A DNA stretch of 64,000 nt from Paenirhodobacter enshiensis (GCF_000740785.1 NZ_JFZB01000018.1:1-64000); one strand, 5' to 3'. Counted from the stretch's first letter, positions 54,155-63,222 are shown. Numbers and translations are program-made. Notes: generated by a model from the sequence alone, not told the origin.

Positions 54155-54874
54155 ATGGACACGCTTCTGAAACTCGACAAGGTCTCGGCCGCCTATGGCC
54201 AGTCGCAGGTGCTGTGGGACATCGACCTCGCCATCGCGCGCGGCGGGGCGACGGCGCTGATCGGGCGCAACGGCGTGGGCAAGACCACGCTTCTGAACAC
54301 CATCATGGGGGTGCACCGCTGCTCGGGCGGGGCGATCACCTTCGACGGCGAGGACGTGACACGCACCCCGGCGCATGGCCGCTCGCGCGCGGGCATCGGC
54401 TTCGTGCCGCAGGGCCGCCACATCTTCCCGCATCTGACGGTCGAGGAGAACCTGCTCTCCGGCCTCTCGGCGCTCGAAGGGCGCGGACGCGGGCTGATGG
54501 GGCAGGGCATCCCCGATCACATCTTCGACCTGTTCCCGAAACTCGCGCAGATCCGCGCCCGCAAGGGCGGCGTGCTCTCGGGCGGCGAGCAGCAGCAGCT
54601 CGCCATCGGCCGCGCGCTCTGCGGCCAGCCGAAGCTCCTCCTCCTCGACGAACCGACCGAGGGCATCCAGCCCAATGTCGTGCAGCAGATCGAGGCGGCG
54701 CTGCGCCGCGTGCGCCGCGAGCTCGGCGTGACCATCGTGATCGTCGAGCAATATCTCGACTTCGCCTGGTCCTTCGCCGACGATTATTGCGTGCTGCTGA
54801 ACGGCCGGGTGGAGCGTCAGGGCAGCACCCGCACCGACAGCGCGGCCGACGTCGCCCACCTGGTCAACGTCTGA
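54155..54874 (+). CDS. urtE: Urea ABC transporter ATP-binding protein
   Basis: A 239-residue LivF-type ATPase, last gene of the urea importer. Walker A is GRNGVGKTT, the signature is LSGGEQQQLAIGRAL, and Walker B is LLLLDEPTEGIQPN, the EGIQPN ending being typical of UrtE. The ATG at 54155 is preceded by GAGGAGG; the 16 extra codons of the longer frame lie inside urtD. A GC hairpin follows 10 bp after the stop. Confidence 0.93.
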   Translation: MDTLLKLDKVSAAYGQSQVLWDIDLAIARGGATALIGRNGVGKTTLLNTIMGVHRCSGGAITFDGEDVTRTPAHGRSRAGIGFVPQGRHIFPHLTVEENLLSGLSALEGRGRGLMGQGIPDHIFDLFPKLAQIRARKGGVLSGGEQQQLAIGRALCGQPKLLLLDEPTEGIQPNVVQQIEAALRRVRRELGVTIVIVEQYLDFAWSFADDYCVLLNGRVERQGSTRTDSAADVAHLVNV

Positions 54875-54884
54875 AACCGAAGCC

Positions 54885-54907
54885 CCCGCGCCGCAATCCG
54901 GCGCGGG
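54885..54907 (+). terminator. Terminator after urtE
   Basis: Perfect 9-bp stem CCCGCGCCG / CGGCGCGGG with a 5-base loop, followed by CTCTTCCCC, 10 bp after the urtE stop. Confidence 0.65.
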
Positions 54908-54912
54908 CTCTT

Positions 54913-54975
54913 CCCCTTTCGGCTTTCCATAAATATCCCGGGGGAGTCTCCGAAGGAGACGGGGGCAGAGCCCCC
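54913..54975 (-). repeat. Palindromic intergenic repeat, copy C
   Basis: On the minus strand it reads GGGGGC-TCT-GCCCCC, then GTCTCC-TTC-GGAGAC, then CCCCCGGGATATTT and a GAAAGCCGAAAGGGG tail. It matches copy A at 59 of 63 positions. It lies between the convergent ends of urtE and the response regulator gene. Confidence 0.8.
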
Positions 54976-54995
54976 TTCTTCCCCCACCGCCCGCG

Positions 54996-55916
54996 CTACC
55001 CCCGCTCGGCCAGCGCCTTCACCGCCATCGCGGCCGCTGTCGCCCGGTTCTCGGCGCCCATCTTGTCGAACACCTGTTCGAGGTGCTTCTTCACCGTCCG
55101 CGGGCTGATTCCGAGGATCTCTGAAATGTCGAGGTTCGCCTTCCCCTCGGCAAGCCACAGCAGGATCTCGGCCTCGCGCCCGGTCAGCCCGAAGCGCGTG
55201 CGCAACAGCCCCTCGCGCAGGCCCGGCGTCTCCTCGCTCACCCGATAGAGAAACTCGTCCGGCCCGATGGCGTTGAGCCAGGCGAAATCCACCTGCCGCG
55301 CGCCGAGGCGCAGCGTCACCACCTGCCCCCCGCCCGCGCCGCCAAGCGCCAGAAGCCGTTCGGCGAAACTCGGGCTCAGCCCCGGCGCGCCGCCCTCGCC
55401 TGTCCCGAACAGCTCGCCGAGCAGGCTCTCGGTGCGCGGCGTGCACCACAACAGCCGGCCGCGCCCGTCGATCGACAGCAGGTTGCGCCCCGTCGCGTCG
55501 AGCGCCGCCCGTGCCCCGAAGGCCACCCGCGCATTCGCCAGATGCACCCGGATCCGCGCCACCAGCTCATCAAGCACGATAGGCTTCGTCACGTAATCCA
55601 CCCCGCCCGCGGCCAGCCCCTCGACCACATGCTCGGTCTCGCTCAGCCCGGTCATGAAGATCACCGGGACATGCTCGGCGCCCGGCGTGCGCTTGATCGC
55701 GCGGGTGGTCTCGAAGCCCGACAGGCCGGGCATCACCGCATCCATCAGGATCAGGTCGGGCGTGATGCGCTCAAGCCTGCGCAAGGCCGCCTCGCCGCTC
55801 GTCGCGACCAGCGCGGTCATGCCGGCCTGTTCCAGCGTCTCGGTCAGAAGGCCCAGATTGTCGGGGGAATCGTCGACGATCAGGATGCGGTCGCGCCGCG
55901 TGGCATCGGGGGTCAT
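54996..55916 (-). CDS. Response regulator with LuxR-type DNA-binding domain
   Basis: A 306-residue regulator. The receiver domain is at about 8-125 with phosphoacceptor D59, acidic residues D15 and D16 and lysine in TKP. A linker of about 110 residues (about 130-235) looks PAS-like. A LuxR helix-turn-helix is at about 240-300 (LTGREAEILLWLAEGKANLD; ISPRTVKKHLEQVFDKMG). The start overlaps the stop of the hybrid kinase gene by 4 bases, so the kinase is its partner. It ends convergent to urtE, suggesting control of urea transport or use (inference). Confidence 0.9.
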   Translation of the reverse strand: MTPDATRRDRILIVDDSPDNLGLLTETLEQAGMTALVATSGEAALRRLERITPDLILMDAVMPGLSGFETTRAIKRTPGAEHVPVIFMTGLSETEHVVEGLAAGGVDYVTKPIVLDELVARIRVHLANARVAFGARAALDATGRNLLSIDGRGRLLWCTPRTESLLGELFGTGEGGAPGLSPSFAERLLALGGAGGGQVVTLRLGARQVDFAWLNAIGPDEFLYRVSEETPGLREGLLRTRFGLTGREAEILLWLAEGKANLDISEILGISPRTVKKHLEQVFDKMGAENRATAAAMAVKALAERG

Positions 55917-58900
55917 CGGTCCTCCCTCAGGATGGCGGCGAAACCGTCGAGATCGAATGCGTCGAGCTTCGCCCGCAACCGCGCGAGCAGGCCGGCATCG
56001 GCGAAACCCGCCGCCTCCATCGCGTCGAGCTTGTCGCGGATGCCCCGCACATAACCGATTTCCGCCAGATTGCCGAGTTCGTCGAGGTCTCGGGCGGGAT
56101 CGGTGGCGGTCGGGGCCGGGCCGGGCGCTGGCGCGTGCGCCTCTTTGGCCGGCGCAAGGTCGAGGGGCTCCGGCCCGCTCACGTCAGACCCGTGCAGCCA
56201 CGCCAGTCCCAGCAATTCGCCGATCTGGGCGAGCAGCCGCGCCTCGGTGAAAGGTTTCGCCAGGAAGGCGTCATAGCTGCCATCGGTGCTGCGCCCCTCG
56301 GTCGCCGGGCGGTCATAGGCATTGGCCGAGAGCATCAGGATCCGGGTCTCGGGCCAGGTCGCGCGGATCCGCGCCGCCAGCTCCCAGCCGTTCATCTCGG
56401 GCATGAACACATCGAGGATCGCCAGATCCGGCACCAGCCCGGGCAGCAGGCGCAGCGCCTCGGACGCGCTCGGCGTCACCGTCACCACGAAGCCGAGCGG
56501 CGCCAGCAACTGCCGCATCAGCCCGAGGTGCAGCTCGTCATCGTCGACCACCAGCACCTTGCGCGACGGCCCGGCATAGCCGCAGATCAGCTGGCCCCCG
56601 GTGGTTTCCGCCCGCTCGGGGGCGGCGGCGAACAGCAGCACCCGCACGGTGACCGTGGTGCCGGTGCCGGGGCTGCTGCGGAACTCCATCTCGCCGCCCA
56701 TGATCTCGGTCAGCAGCTTGGTGATGGTCAGCCCGAGCCCGGTTCCCGGCACCGCACGCGCCGCACTCGACGAGCCGCGCTCGAACGGTTTGAAGATGCG
56801 CTCGATGTCCTCGGGCGGGATGCCGATGCCGGTATCGGCGATCTCGAACAGGCAGGTGTGGCCCTTGTAGCGCACGGTGAAGGTGACCTCGCCGGCCTCG
56901 GTGAATTTCACCGCGTTCGACAGCAGGTTGATCAGGATCTGCTTCAGCCGCTTGGCATCGGTCAGCACGGTTTCGGGCAGGTAATCCGGGCACTGATAGC
57001 GGAACGCGATGCCCTTGGCCTGCGCCTGCAAGGTGAACATGTCGGCCAGCTGATCGAGCATCTCGCGCAGCCGCAGCCGGTCGCGGGTCAGCATCAGCGT
57101 GCCGGATTCGATCTTGGAAATGTCGAGCAGCCCATCGACCAGATCGGCCAGATGCTCGGCCGAGCGGCGGATCACCCGCACCCCCTGACCGCGTGTGCCC
57201 GATCCCTGCGCCGCGCTTCCCTGCGTGTCGCGTTCGAGCAGCTGCGCATAACCGAGGATCGAGTTCAGCGGCGTGCGGATCTCGTGGCTGAGGCCGGCGA
57301 TATAGCGGGTCTTGGCGAAATTCGCCGATTCCGCCGCCTCTTTCGCCTTTTGCAGCGCGCTGTCGGTGCGTTCATGCGCCTCGATCTCGTCCATCAGGGT
57401 GACGGCTTGGCGCTCGAACTCGGTCTCGGCGACGCGGCGGCTTTCGTTCGCCAGCACCAGCAGCCAGGCGGCGATGCCCGACAGGATGAACAGCGTCAGG
57501 AATACCGCCCACAAGACGCCATCGACCGTGGCGCGCCCGGCCGGGTTCATGCCCTGCGTGACGTTCGCGTGGATCAGCCCGAGCATCGCCGCCACGATGA
57601 CGTCAAACGTCACCAGCGTCGCCGCGAACCGGCCGAGCCGCGACATCCCGAACTGCACCACGCCTTCGGGCAACCAGCGGCGCGCGATCCCCTCGGTCTG
57701 CGAGGCGACATCGGCGCCCGGCCGGCACAGGTCGTGACAGCGCCCCTCAAGCGTGCAGCACAGCGAGCAGATCGGCCCGTCATAGGCCGGGCAAAACGCC
57801 ATGTCGGCGGGCTCGAAGGCGTTTTCGCAGATCGAGCAACGCACCTTTCCCCCCGTCGTCGCCAGATCGGGCGAGCGGCGCGCGATGTAATACCGCCCTC
57901 CCGTCGCCCAGGCGATCGCCGGCGCGGCCACGAAGGCCACCGTCAGCCCGATGAGCGAACACAACGCCGCCGCCGCCTCGCCGAACAGGCCGAAGAAACA
58001 CGCCGTCGAAACCGCGACCGACAGCGCCATCGCCCCGGTGCCGACGGGGTTGATGTCGTAAAGATGGGCGCGCTTGAACTCGATCCGCTTCGGCGACAGG
58101 CCGAGCGGCTTGTTCACCATCAGATCGGCGACCAGCGCCCCCATCCAGCCGACGGCGAGGTTGGCGTAAAGCGACAGCATCCCCTCTATGATGCTGAACA
58201 CGCCGGTCTCCATCAGCAACAGCGCGAGGAGCACGTTGAACACCACCCAGACCACGCGCCCCGGATGCGAATGCGTCAGCCTTGAGAAGAAATTCGACCA
58301 GGCGATGGAGCCGGCATAGGCGTTCGTCACGTCGATCTTCACCTGACACACCACCACGAACACCCCGGTCAGGGCGAGCGCGACGCCGGGCGAATGCAGC
58401 AGGTTCAGGAAGGCGAGGTTGTAGATCTCGGCCGGCTGGACGGCGCGGTCTTCGCTCAGCCCCGCGTTCAGCGCCAGATAGGTCAGGAACGAGCCGAGCA
58501 GGATTTTCAGCCCCCCGATCCACACCCAGCCCGGCCCCGAGATCAGCATCGCCGCCCACCAGCGGGCGCGGTTGTGCCGGGTCTCGGGCGGCAGGAAGCG
58601 CAGATAGTCGACCTGTTCGCCGATCTGCGGCAGCAGCGACAACAGGATCGAGAAGGCCGCGCCGAAGCCGAGCAGGCTGATTGCGCCCGGCCCCTGCCAA
58701 TGGCCGGAAAATCCGATCCAGCCGGGGATCTCGGCGTGCCCCGCGACGGCGATATAGACGAGCGGCGCGATCTGCAGGATCAGCCAGACGGGCTGCGTCG
58801 CGATCTGCATCCGGCTGATGATCCGCACCCCGAAGGCCGCGAAGGGGATCACCACCAGCGCGCTGATCATATGGGCAAGCCACAGCGGGATCCCCCACAC

Positions 58901-59326
58901 CATGGTCAGCGCGACGGACATGATGCTCGCCTCGATCGAGAACAGCACGAAGGTGAACGAGGCGTAGATCAGCGACGTGATGGTCGAGCCGAGATAGCCG
59001 AACCCCGCGCCGCGCGACAGAAGGTCGATGTCCACCCCCGCCTTCGCCGCGTGATAGACCACCGGCAGGCCAAGCGCGAAGGTCAGCACCGTCATCGCGA
59101 TCACCGCGACGATCACATTGGGCACGCCATAGGCCAGCGACAGCGTGCCGCCGATCGACTCGCAGGCCAGGAACGCGATGGCCCCGAGCGCGGTATTGCC
59201 GATGCGGAACGGGCTCTTGCGCGCCTCGGTCGCGGTGAAGCGCAACGAGAAATCTTCGAGCGTCTGATCCGCCACCCATTTGTTGTAGGCGCGGCGCGCG
59301 TGGCCGATGCGCTGCGGTCTGCTCAT
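55913..59326 (-). CDS. Hybrid sensor histidine kinase with NCS1-transporter-like membrane domain
   Basis: A 1137-residue membrane sensor. Residues about 25-480 look like a complete NCS1 permease (purine, cytosine, allantoin, hydantoin family) with about twelve helices. Residues 497-534 hold eight cysteines (C497, C500, C512, C520, C523, C524, C530, C534), probably a metal-binding linker. Two more helices follow at about 565-585 and 603-626. The kinase core has phospho-acceptor H681 in LSHEIRTPLNS and an ATPase domain with DTGIGIP and GTGLGL. A receiver domain has D972 and K1024; the last 55 residues are helical. It may sense a nitrogenous solute by binding or transporting it. The start ATG at 59326 opens the MSRPQRIGHARRAYNKW N-terminus. 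Confidence 0.9.
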   Translation of the reverse strand: MSRPQRIGHARRAYNKWVADQTLEDFSLRFTATEARKSPFRIGNTALGAIAFLACESIGGTLSLAYGVPNVIVAVIAMTVLTFALGLPVVYHAAKAGVDIDLLSRGAGFGYLGSTITSLIYASFTFVLFSIEASIMSVALTMVWGIPLWLAHMISALVVIPFAAFGVRIISRMQIATQPVWLILQIAPLVYIAVAGHAEIPGWIGFSGHWQGPGAISLLGFGAAFSILLSLLPQIGEQVDYLRFLPPETRHNRARWWAAMLISGPGWVWIGGLKILLGSFLTYLALNAGLSEDRAVQPAEIYNLAFLNLLHSPGVALALTGVFVVVCQVKIDVTNAYAGSIAWSNFFSRLTHSHPGRVVWVVFNVLLALLLMETGVFSIIEGMLSLYANLAVGWMGALVADLMVNKPLGLSPKRIEFKRAHLYDINPVGTGAMALSVAVSTACFFGLFGEAAAALCSLIGLTVAFVAAPAIAWATGGRYYIARRSPDLATTGGKVRCSICENAFEPADMAFCPAYDGPICSLCCTLEGRCHDLCRPGADVASQTEGIARRWLPEGVVQFGMSRLGRFAATLVTFDVIVAAMLGLIHANVTQGMNPAGRATVDGVLWAVFLTLFILSGIAAWLLVLANESRRVAETEFERQAVTLMDEIEAHERTDSALQKAKEAAESANFAKTRYIAGLSHEIRTPLNSILGYAQLLERDTQGSAAQGSGTRGQGVRVIRRSAEHLADLVDGLLDISKIESGTLMLTRDRLRLREMLDQLADMFTLQAQAKGIAFRYQCPDYLPETVLTDAKRLKQILINLLSNAVKFTEAGEVTFTVRYKGHTCLFEIADTGIGIPPEDIERIFKPFERGSSSAARAVPGTGLGLTITKLLTEIMGGEMEFRSSPGTGTTVTVRVLLFAAAPERAETTGGQLICGYAGPSRKVLVVDDDELHLGLMRQLLAPLGFVVTVTPSASEALRLLPGLVPDLAILDVFMPEMNGWELAARIRATWPETRILMLSANAYDRPATEGRSTDGSYDAFLAKPFTEARLLAQIGELLGLAWLHGSDVSGPEPLDLAPAKEAHAPAPGPAPTATDPARDLDELGNLAEIGYVRGIRDKLDAMEAAGFADAGLLARLRAKLDAFDLDGFAAILREDR

Positions 59327-59467
59327 GTCGCGAAAACCCCGATTGTGCCGGCGGAGGCGGGCATCCTCCGGGTATCGGCGCAACGGCGGGCTTTGACAAC
59401 CGCCGCGCCGGTCAGACGGGGTGCAACGGCGGCGTCACGCGCGAAAATGCGGCAGATCAGCCGCAGA

Positions 59468-59890
59468 TCAACCGCGGCGCACCGCGATTTCCGGCCCGCC
59501 GGCGAGGGTATTGCTGACGGTGCAGATGCCTTCCGCCATGTGGATCAGCTGGTCGCGCGTCGCGTCGTCGAAATCGCCGCCGATGTGCAACACGGCCTCG
59601 ATCCTCGCGACGCGCGAGGGGCCTTCGGCGGCTTTCTCGCCGCGCACCTCGGCGCTGACCTCGCCGAGCCGGTCGGTCACCCCGAGCCTGGTCGCCGCGC
59701 TGCGGATGCTGAGCGCGAGGCAGGCGGCGAGCGAGGCATAGAGCAGATCGAGCGGGTTGAACCCCGGCGCGCTGACCCCGGTCACCAGATCGAGCTGACC
59801 GCCGGTCGGCGTCGAGAGCACCGGCATCGCGCCTTTCTCCATGCGGGCGGTGGCGCCGGTGTCGCGGGTGCGGATCTTCAGATCGGCCAT
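59468..59890 (-). CDS. OsmC/Ohr-family protein
   Basis: A 140-residue OsmC-like protein. Both family cysteines are present: one in SLAACLALSIRS (about 57) and one in GICTVSNTLAGG (about 125), so thiol peroxidase activity toward organic hydroperoxides is possible. The start at 59890 has AGGAG 7 bases upstream; the longer frame would add an arginine-rich extension without one. It precedes nothing in an obvious operon; the flavin-reductase-like gene upstream on the same strand ends 73 bp away. Confidence 0.85.
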   Translation of the reverse strand: MADLKIRTRDTGATARMEKGAMPVLSTPTGGQLDLVTGVSAPGFNPLDLLYASLAACLALSIRSAATRLGVTDRLGEVSAEVRGEKAAEGPSRVARIEAVLHIGGDFDDATRDQLIHMAEGICTVSNTLAGGPEIAVRRG

Positions 59891-59963
59891 CGGGGGCTCC
59901 TGTCGGTTTCGGCCGATCCTGCGCCGCCTGGCGGCCCGGGGCAAGGGGGTGCGGCGCCGGATT

Positions 59964-60569
59964 TCACACGGTCGGGCGGGCCATGCGGAACACCGTCTCG
60001 ATCGCCGCGAAGTCGAGATAACCCAGACGTGTCAGCGGCTTGTATCGGGTCACGTCGAACCGCCCGTCGACGATGCAATCGTCGCGCAGATGGATCGCCT
60101 CGACCCGGGCGACGATCAGGCGATTGTGCGCACCTTCGAGCGCGATGTGCCGGCTCATCCGGCATTCGAGTGCGGCGGGTGCATGGCTCAGTCGCGGGCA
60201 GTCTATGGTCTTGCACGGCTCCGTCGCGAGGCCGAGGCGCGCCGCCTCGTCGGTCTCGCGCGGGAAGGGGGCAGAGGAGGCGTTCAGCGCCTCGCGGTCG
60301 TCGTAACCCGCGATGTTGACGCAGAACACGCCGGTTTCGACGATGTTCGACAGGCTGTCCTTGCCGATGTCGCGGTCGCTCTTGTGCCCGACCGAGGAGA
60401 TGACGATCTGCGGCGGATCGTAGGCGACGGCGGTGAAGAACGAATAGGGCGAGAGGTTCACCGCCCCCGCGCCGTCGCGGCTGGAGATCCAGGCGATGGG
60501 GCGCGGCGAGACGATGGCGGTCAGCGGATCGACCTGCATCCCCGATCCGTCGCGGGTCAGATAGAACAT
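59964..60569 (-). CDS. Flavin reductase-like (FMN-binding split barrel) protein
   Basis: A 201-residue protein of the flavin-reductase-like family. The FMN-binding pattern is visible in PLTAIVSPRPIAWISSRD and NLSPYSFFTAVAYDPPQIVIS, and FCVNIAG follows. Such proteins reduce or bind FMN, or act as small oxidoreductases. GGAGGAG lies about 6 bases before the ATG at 60569. The next gene upstream on the strand encodes a second member of the same fold 85 bp away, so the two probably act together or arose by duplication. Confidence 0.83.
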   Translation of the reverse strand: MFYLTRDGSGMQVDPLTAIVSPRPIAWISSRDGAGAVNLSPYSFFTAVAYDPPQIVISSVGHKSDRDIGKDSLSNIVETGVFCVNIAGYDDREALNASSAPFPRETDEAARLGLATEPCKTIDCPRLSHAPAALECRMSRHIALEGAHNRLIVARVEAIHLRDDCIVDGRFDVTRYKPLTRLGYLDFAAIETVFRMARPTV

Positions 60570-60654
60570 TGGGGCTCCTCCCGTGGTTGCGGCGGCCATT
60601 GTGCCGGTTTCTTCGCCGCGGGCAACCGGCGCGCACGGGCCGGGGCAAGCGTCG

Positions 60655-61218
60655 TCATGTCGCGGGCCACAGCCCCCCGGGCAGTTTCGCGGCCATCGCC
60701 TCGTGCCGGTCGAGGCGGTCGCCGTCGGTCACGAACGTGCCGTCGCCCACGGCGTGAAGCGTGCGCCGTTCGGCCCGGTCGGGGTTCGTCCAGGCGGCTT
60801 CGGCGCGCAGCAGCACGAGGCCATGGGGCTCGATCACTTCCTCGACCCGGCATTCGACATTGGCGAGCGCCTCGCCGATCAGCGGCGCGGCGACGGTTTC
60901 GGCCGGCAGCGCGGTCAGCCCGAACCGGGCGAACTTGTCGGTCTCGGCCCCGGTGGTCATGCCGACGCCGATCACGGTGTCGATCAGATCGGCGCCGGGG
61001 ATCGCGATGACGCAGGCGCGGGTCTCGGTCAGCGCGCGCCAGGAATGGTTCCACGGCCCCGTGGCGATGACGAAGCCACCCTCGAAATCGCGCACCATGG
61101 TCCAGGTGATGGTCATGACATTCGCCCGCCCGTCCTGCGAGGATCGCGTGGCGACCCAGGTCACCGGGCCCGGCTCCAGCAAGGTGAATGCCCGATTGAG
61201 TGGCAAAGGCTGCATCAT
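60655..61218 (-). CDS. Flavin reductase family protein
   Basis: A 187-residue split-barrel flavoprotein. The pattern EPGPVTWVATRSSQDGRANVM, then TWTMVRDFEGGFVIATGPWN and ETRACVIAIPG, is typical of the DIM6/NTAB flavin reductase family. AGGAGG stands 5 bases before the first of two adjacent ATGs (61218; the second is 61215). It is divergent from the GH13 gene. Substrate and electron partner are not evident. Confidence 0.83.
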   Translation of the reverse strand: MMQPLPLNRAFTLLEPGPVTWVATRSSQDGRANVMTITWTMVRDFEGGFVIATGPWNHSWRALTETRACVIAIPGADLIDTVIGVGMTTGAETDKFARFGLTALPAETVAAPLIGEALANVECRVEEVIEPHGLVLLRAEAAWTNPDRAERRTLHAVGDGTFVTDGDRLDRHEAMAAKLPGGLWPAT

Positions 61219-61489
61219 TGGCACCTCCTTCGGCGGATTTCGCCCGGTTTCAGGGCAGGTCACGGAGTTCTGGCTTTACCCACCAGCCCGGCCGGCTACG
61301 CTTTGTAACATGAAAACCGCCGTTCGATGAAAGACAGCGCGCTTTCCGACCGGCCCTCGCCCCTTCGCGCGGCTCTCATTCGGAAAGGACAGACCGATCC
61401 CCAGCACGCCCGCCCTTCTCAGCCACCGGCTGTCGGCCCTGCTCGCCCAGATCTATCCCTCCCTCGACGCAGAGGCGCTGTCCGAGCGC

Positions 61490-63136
61490 GTGATCGCGGC
61501 GTTCTGGCCCTCGGGCAGCGGCTTTCGCCAGCGTCCGCGCCATCCGTCGAACAATCTGTGGTCGGAACGCGCCGCCCTCGTCATCAGTTACGGCGACAGC
61601 ATCGTCGCCGAGGGGCGCCGCCCGCTCGAGGTGCTGCACGGCTTCCTCAAGCGTAATCTGCATGGCACGGTCAGCGGCGTGCATCTGCTGCCGTTCTTCC
61701 CTTACAGTTCGGACGACGGTTTCGCGGTGACGGATTACCGCGCGGTCAACCCGGCGCTTGGTGACTGGTCCGACATTCGCGCGATCGGCGAGGATTTCGG
61801 CCTGATGTCGGACATGGTGCTGAACCATGTCTCGGCCGAGGGGACGTGGTTTCAGGCCTATCTGCGCGGCGAGGCGCCTTATGATCGCTTCTTCATGGAG
61901 GCCGATCCGGCCGATGACCTCTCGGCCGTGGTGCGGCCGCGCACCACGCCGCTGCTGCGTGCCGTCGAGACCGCGAAAGGCGAGCGTCACGTCTGGTGCA
62001 CCTTCAGCCCCGATCAGGTCGATCTGGACTTTCACGACCCCGAGGTGCTGCTCGAAATCCTGCGCGTGCTGCGGCTGCATATCGACCACGGGGTGCGGAT
62101 CATCCGCCTCGACGCGGTGGCGTTCCTGTGGAAGGAGCCGGGCTCTCCCTCGATCCATCTGCCGCAGACCCATGCGGTGGTGAAGCTGATACGGGTGCTT
62201 GCCGATTTCGCCGCCGAGCCGGTGATCGTGCTCACCGAGACCAATGTTCCGAAGGCCGAGAACCTCAGCTATTTCGGCCGGCGCGACGAGGCGCATATGG
62301 TCTACAACTTCCCGCTGCCACCTTTGGTGCTTCATGCGATGCTGGCGGGGACTGTCACTTTTCTGCGCAAATGGCTGCGGTCCATGCCACCTGCGCCTTT
62401 AGGATGTTCATATTTCAACTTTACTGCCAGTCATGACGGGATCGGGATGCGTCCGGCCGAAGGGCTGCTGCCGCCTGAGGAAACCGCACGTCTGATCGAG
62501 GCGATCCGCGCCGCCGGCGGCCTCGTGTCGATGCGTGCGCTGCCCGGCGGAGGGGAGGCGCCCTATGAACTCAACTGCGCCTATTTCGATGCGATGGGCT
62601 GCAGCTTCGCCGGCGAGACGGCGATGAAGATCGCGCGCTTCCTGTGCTCGCAGACCATCGTGATGTCGATCGAGGGGGTGCCGGCGTTCTACATCCACTC
62701 GTTTCTCGCCACGCCGAACGACCGCGAGGGGGTGGTGCGGCGCGGCATGAACCGGGCGATCAACCGCCACCGCTGGGACGAGGCCGCGCTCGCCGCCCGG
62801 CTCGCCGATCCGGGTTCGGATCAGTCGGTGGTGCTGACGGCATTGCAACGGCGGCTGCGGCTGCGCGCCCGGCAACCGGCCTTCCATCCGAACGCGACGC
62901 AGCTGACCTTGCAGCTCGACGACCGGGTGCTCGGGGTGTGGCGGCAATCGCTCGACCGCAACCAGTCGGTTTTCGCGCTGCACAACGTCTCGGACGAGCG
63001 GGTGGAGATGGACGCCTATCTCCTTAATCTGATCGCCGACGAGGTATGGCGCGACCTGATCAGCGGCGAGGCGGTCGATCCTGACGGCACCATCGTGCTC
63101 GCCCCCTATCAGTGCCGCTGGATCACCAACGTCTGA
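61490..63136 (+). CDS. GH13 subfamily 18 sucrose-phosphorylase-like enzyme, 5' end uncertain
   Basis: About 548 residues from the GTG at 61490. The alpha-amylase conserved regions are DMVLNHVS (region I), IIRLDAVAFLWK (nucleophile Asp, region II), VLTETN (acid/base Glu, region III) and FTASHDGIG (region IV), a set typical of sucrose and glucosylglycerate phosphorylases. Convincing coding sequence extends upstream of the GTG: ALLSHRLSALLAQIYPSLD is in frame. No ATG, GTG or TTG occurs between the stop at 61328 and 61490. Either an ATC at 61397 (with AAAGGA 7 bases before) starts translation, or the frame is reached by a shift from the ATG at 61327. Sugar specificity is not resolved. Confidence 0.85.
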   Translation: MIAAFWPSGSGFRQRPRHPSNNLWSERAALVISYGDSIVAEGRRPLEVLHGFLKRNLHGTVSGVHLLPFFPYSSDDGFAVTDYRAVNPALGDWSDIRAIGEDFGLMSDMVLNHVSAEGTWFQAYLRGEAPYDRFFMEADPADDLSAVVRPRTTPLLRAVETAKGERHVWCTFSPDQVDLDFHDPEVLLEILRVLRLHIDHGVRIIRLDAVAFLWKEPGSPSIHLPQTHAVVKLIRVLADFAAEPVIVLTETNVPKAENLSYFGRRDEAHMVYNFPLPPLVLHAMLAGTVTFLRKWLRSMPPAPLGCSYFNFTASHDGIGMRPAEGLLPPEETARLIEAIRAAGGLVSMRALPGGGEAPYELNCAYFDAMGCSFAGETAMKIARFLCSQTIVMSIEGVPAFYIHSFLATPNDREGVVRRGMNRAINRHRWDEAALAARLADPGSDQSVVLTALQRRLRLRARQPAFHPNATQLTLQLDDRVLGVWRQSLDRNQSVFALHNVSDERVEMDAYLLNLIADEVWRDLISGEAVDPDGTIVLAPYQCRWITNV

Positions 63137-63222
63137 GGCTCAGCCTGCGCCACAGTTTGGCCAAAACGCCGGCTAGATCATTCGGACGACATTTCCAAAC
63201 ATTCGATTTCGCAATAAAATTG

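Noticed and set aside
56135-58285. 716-codon plus-strand open frame
   Set aside because: It is antisense to the hybrid kinase, which has well-defined domains; no motif in the opposite frame.
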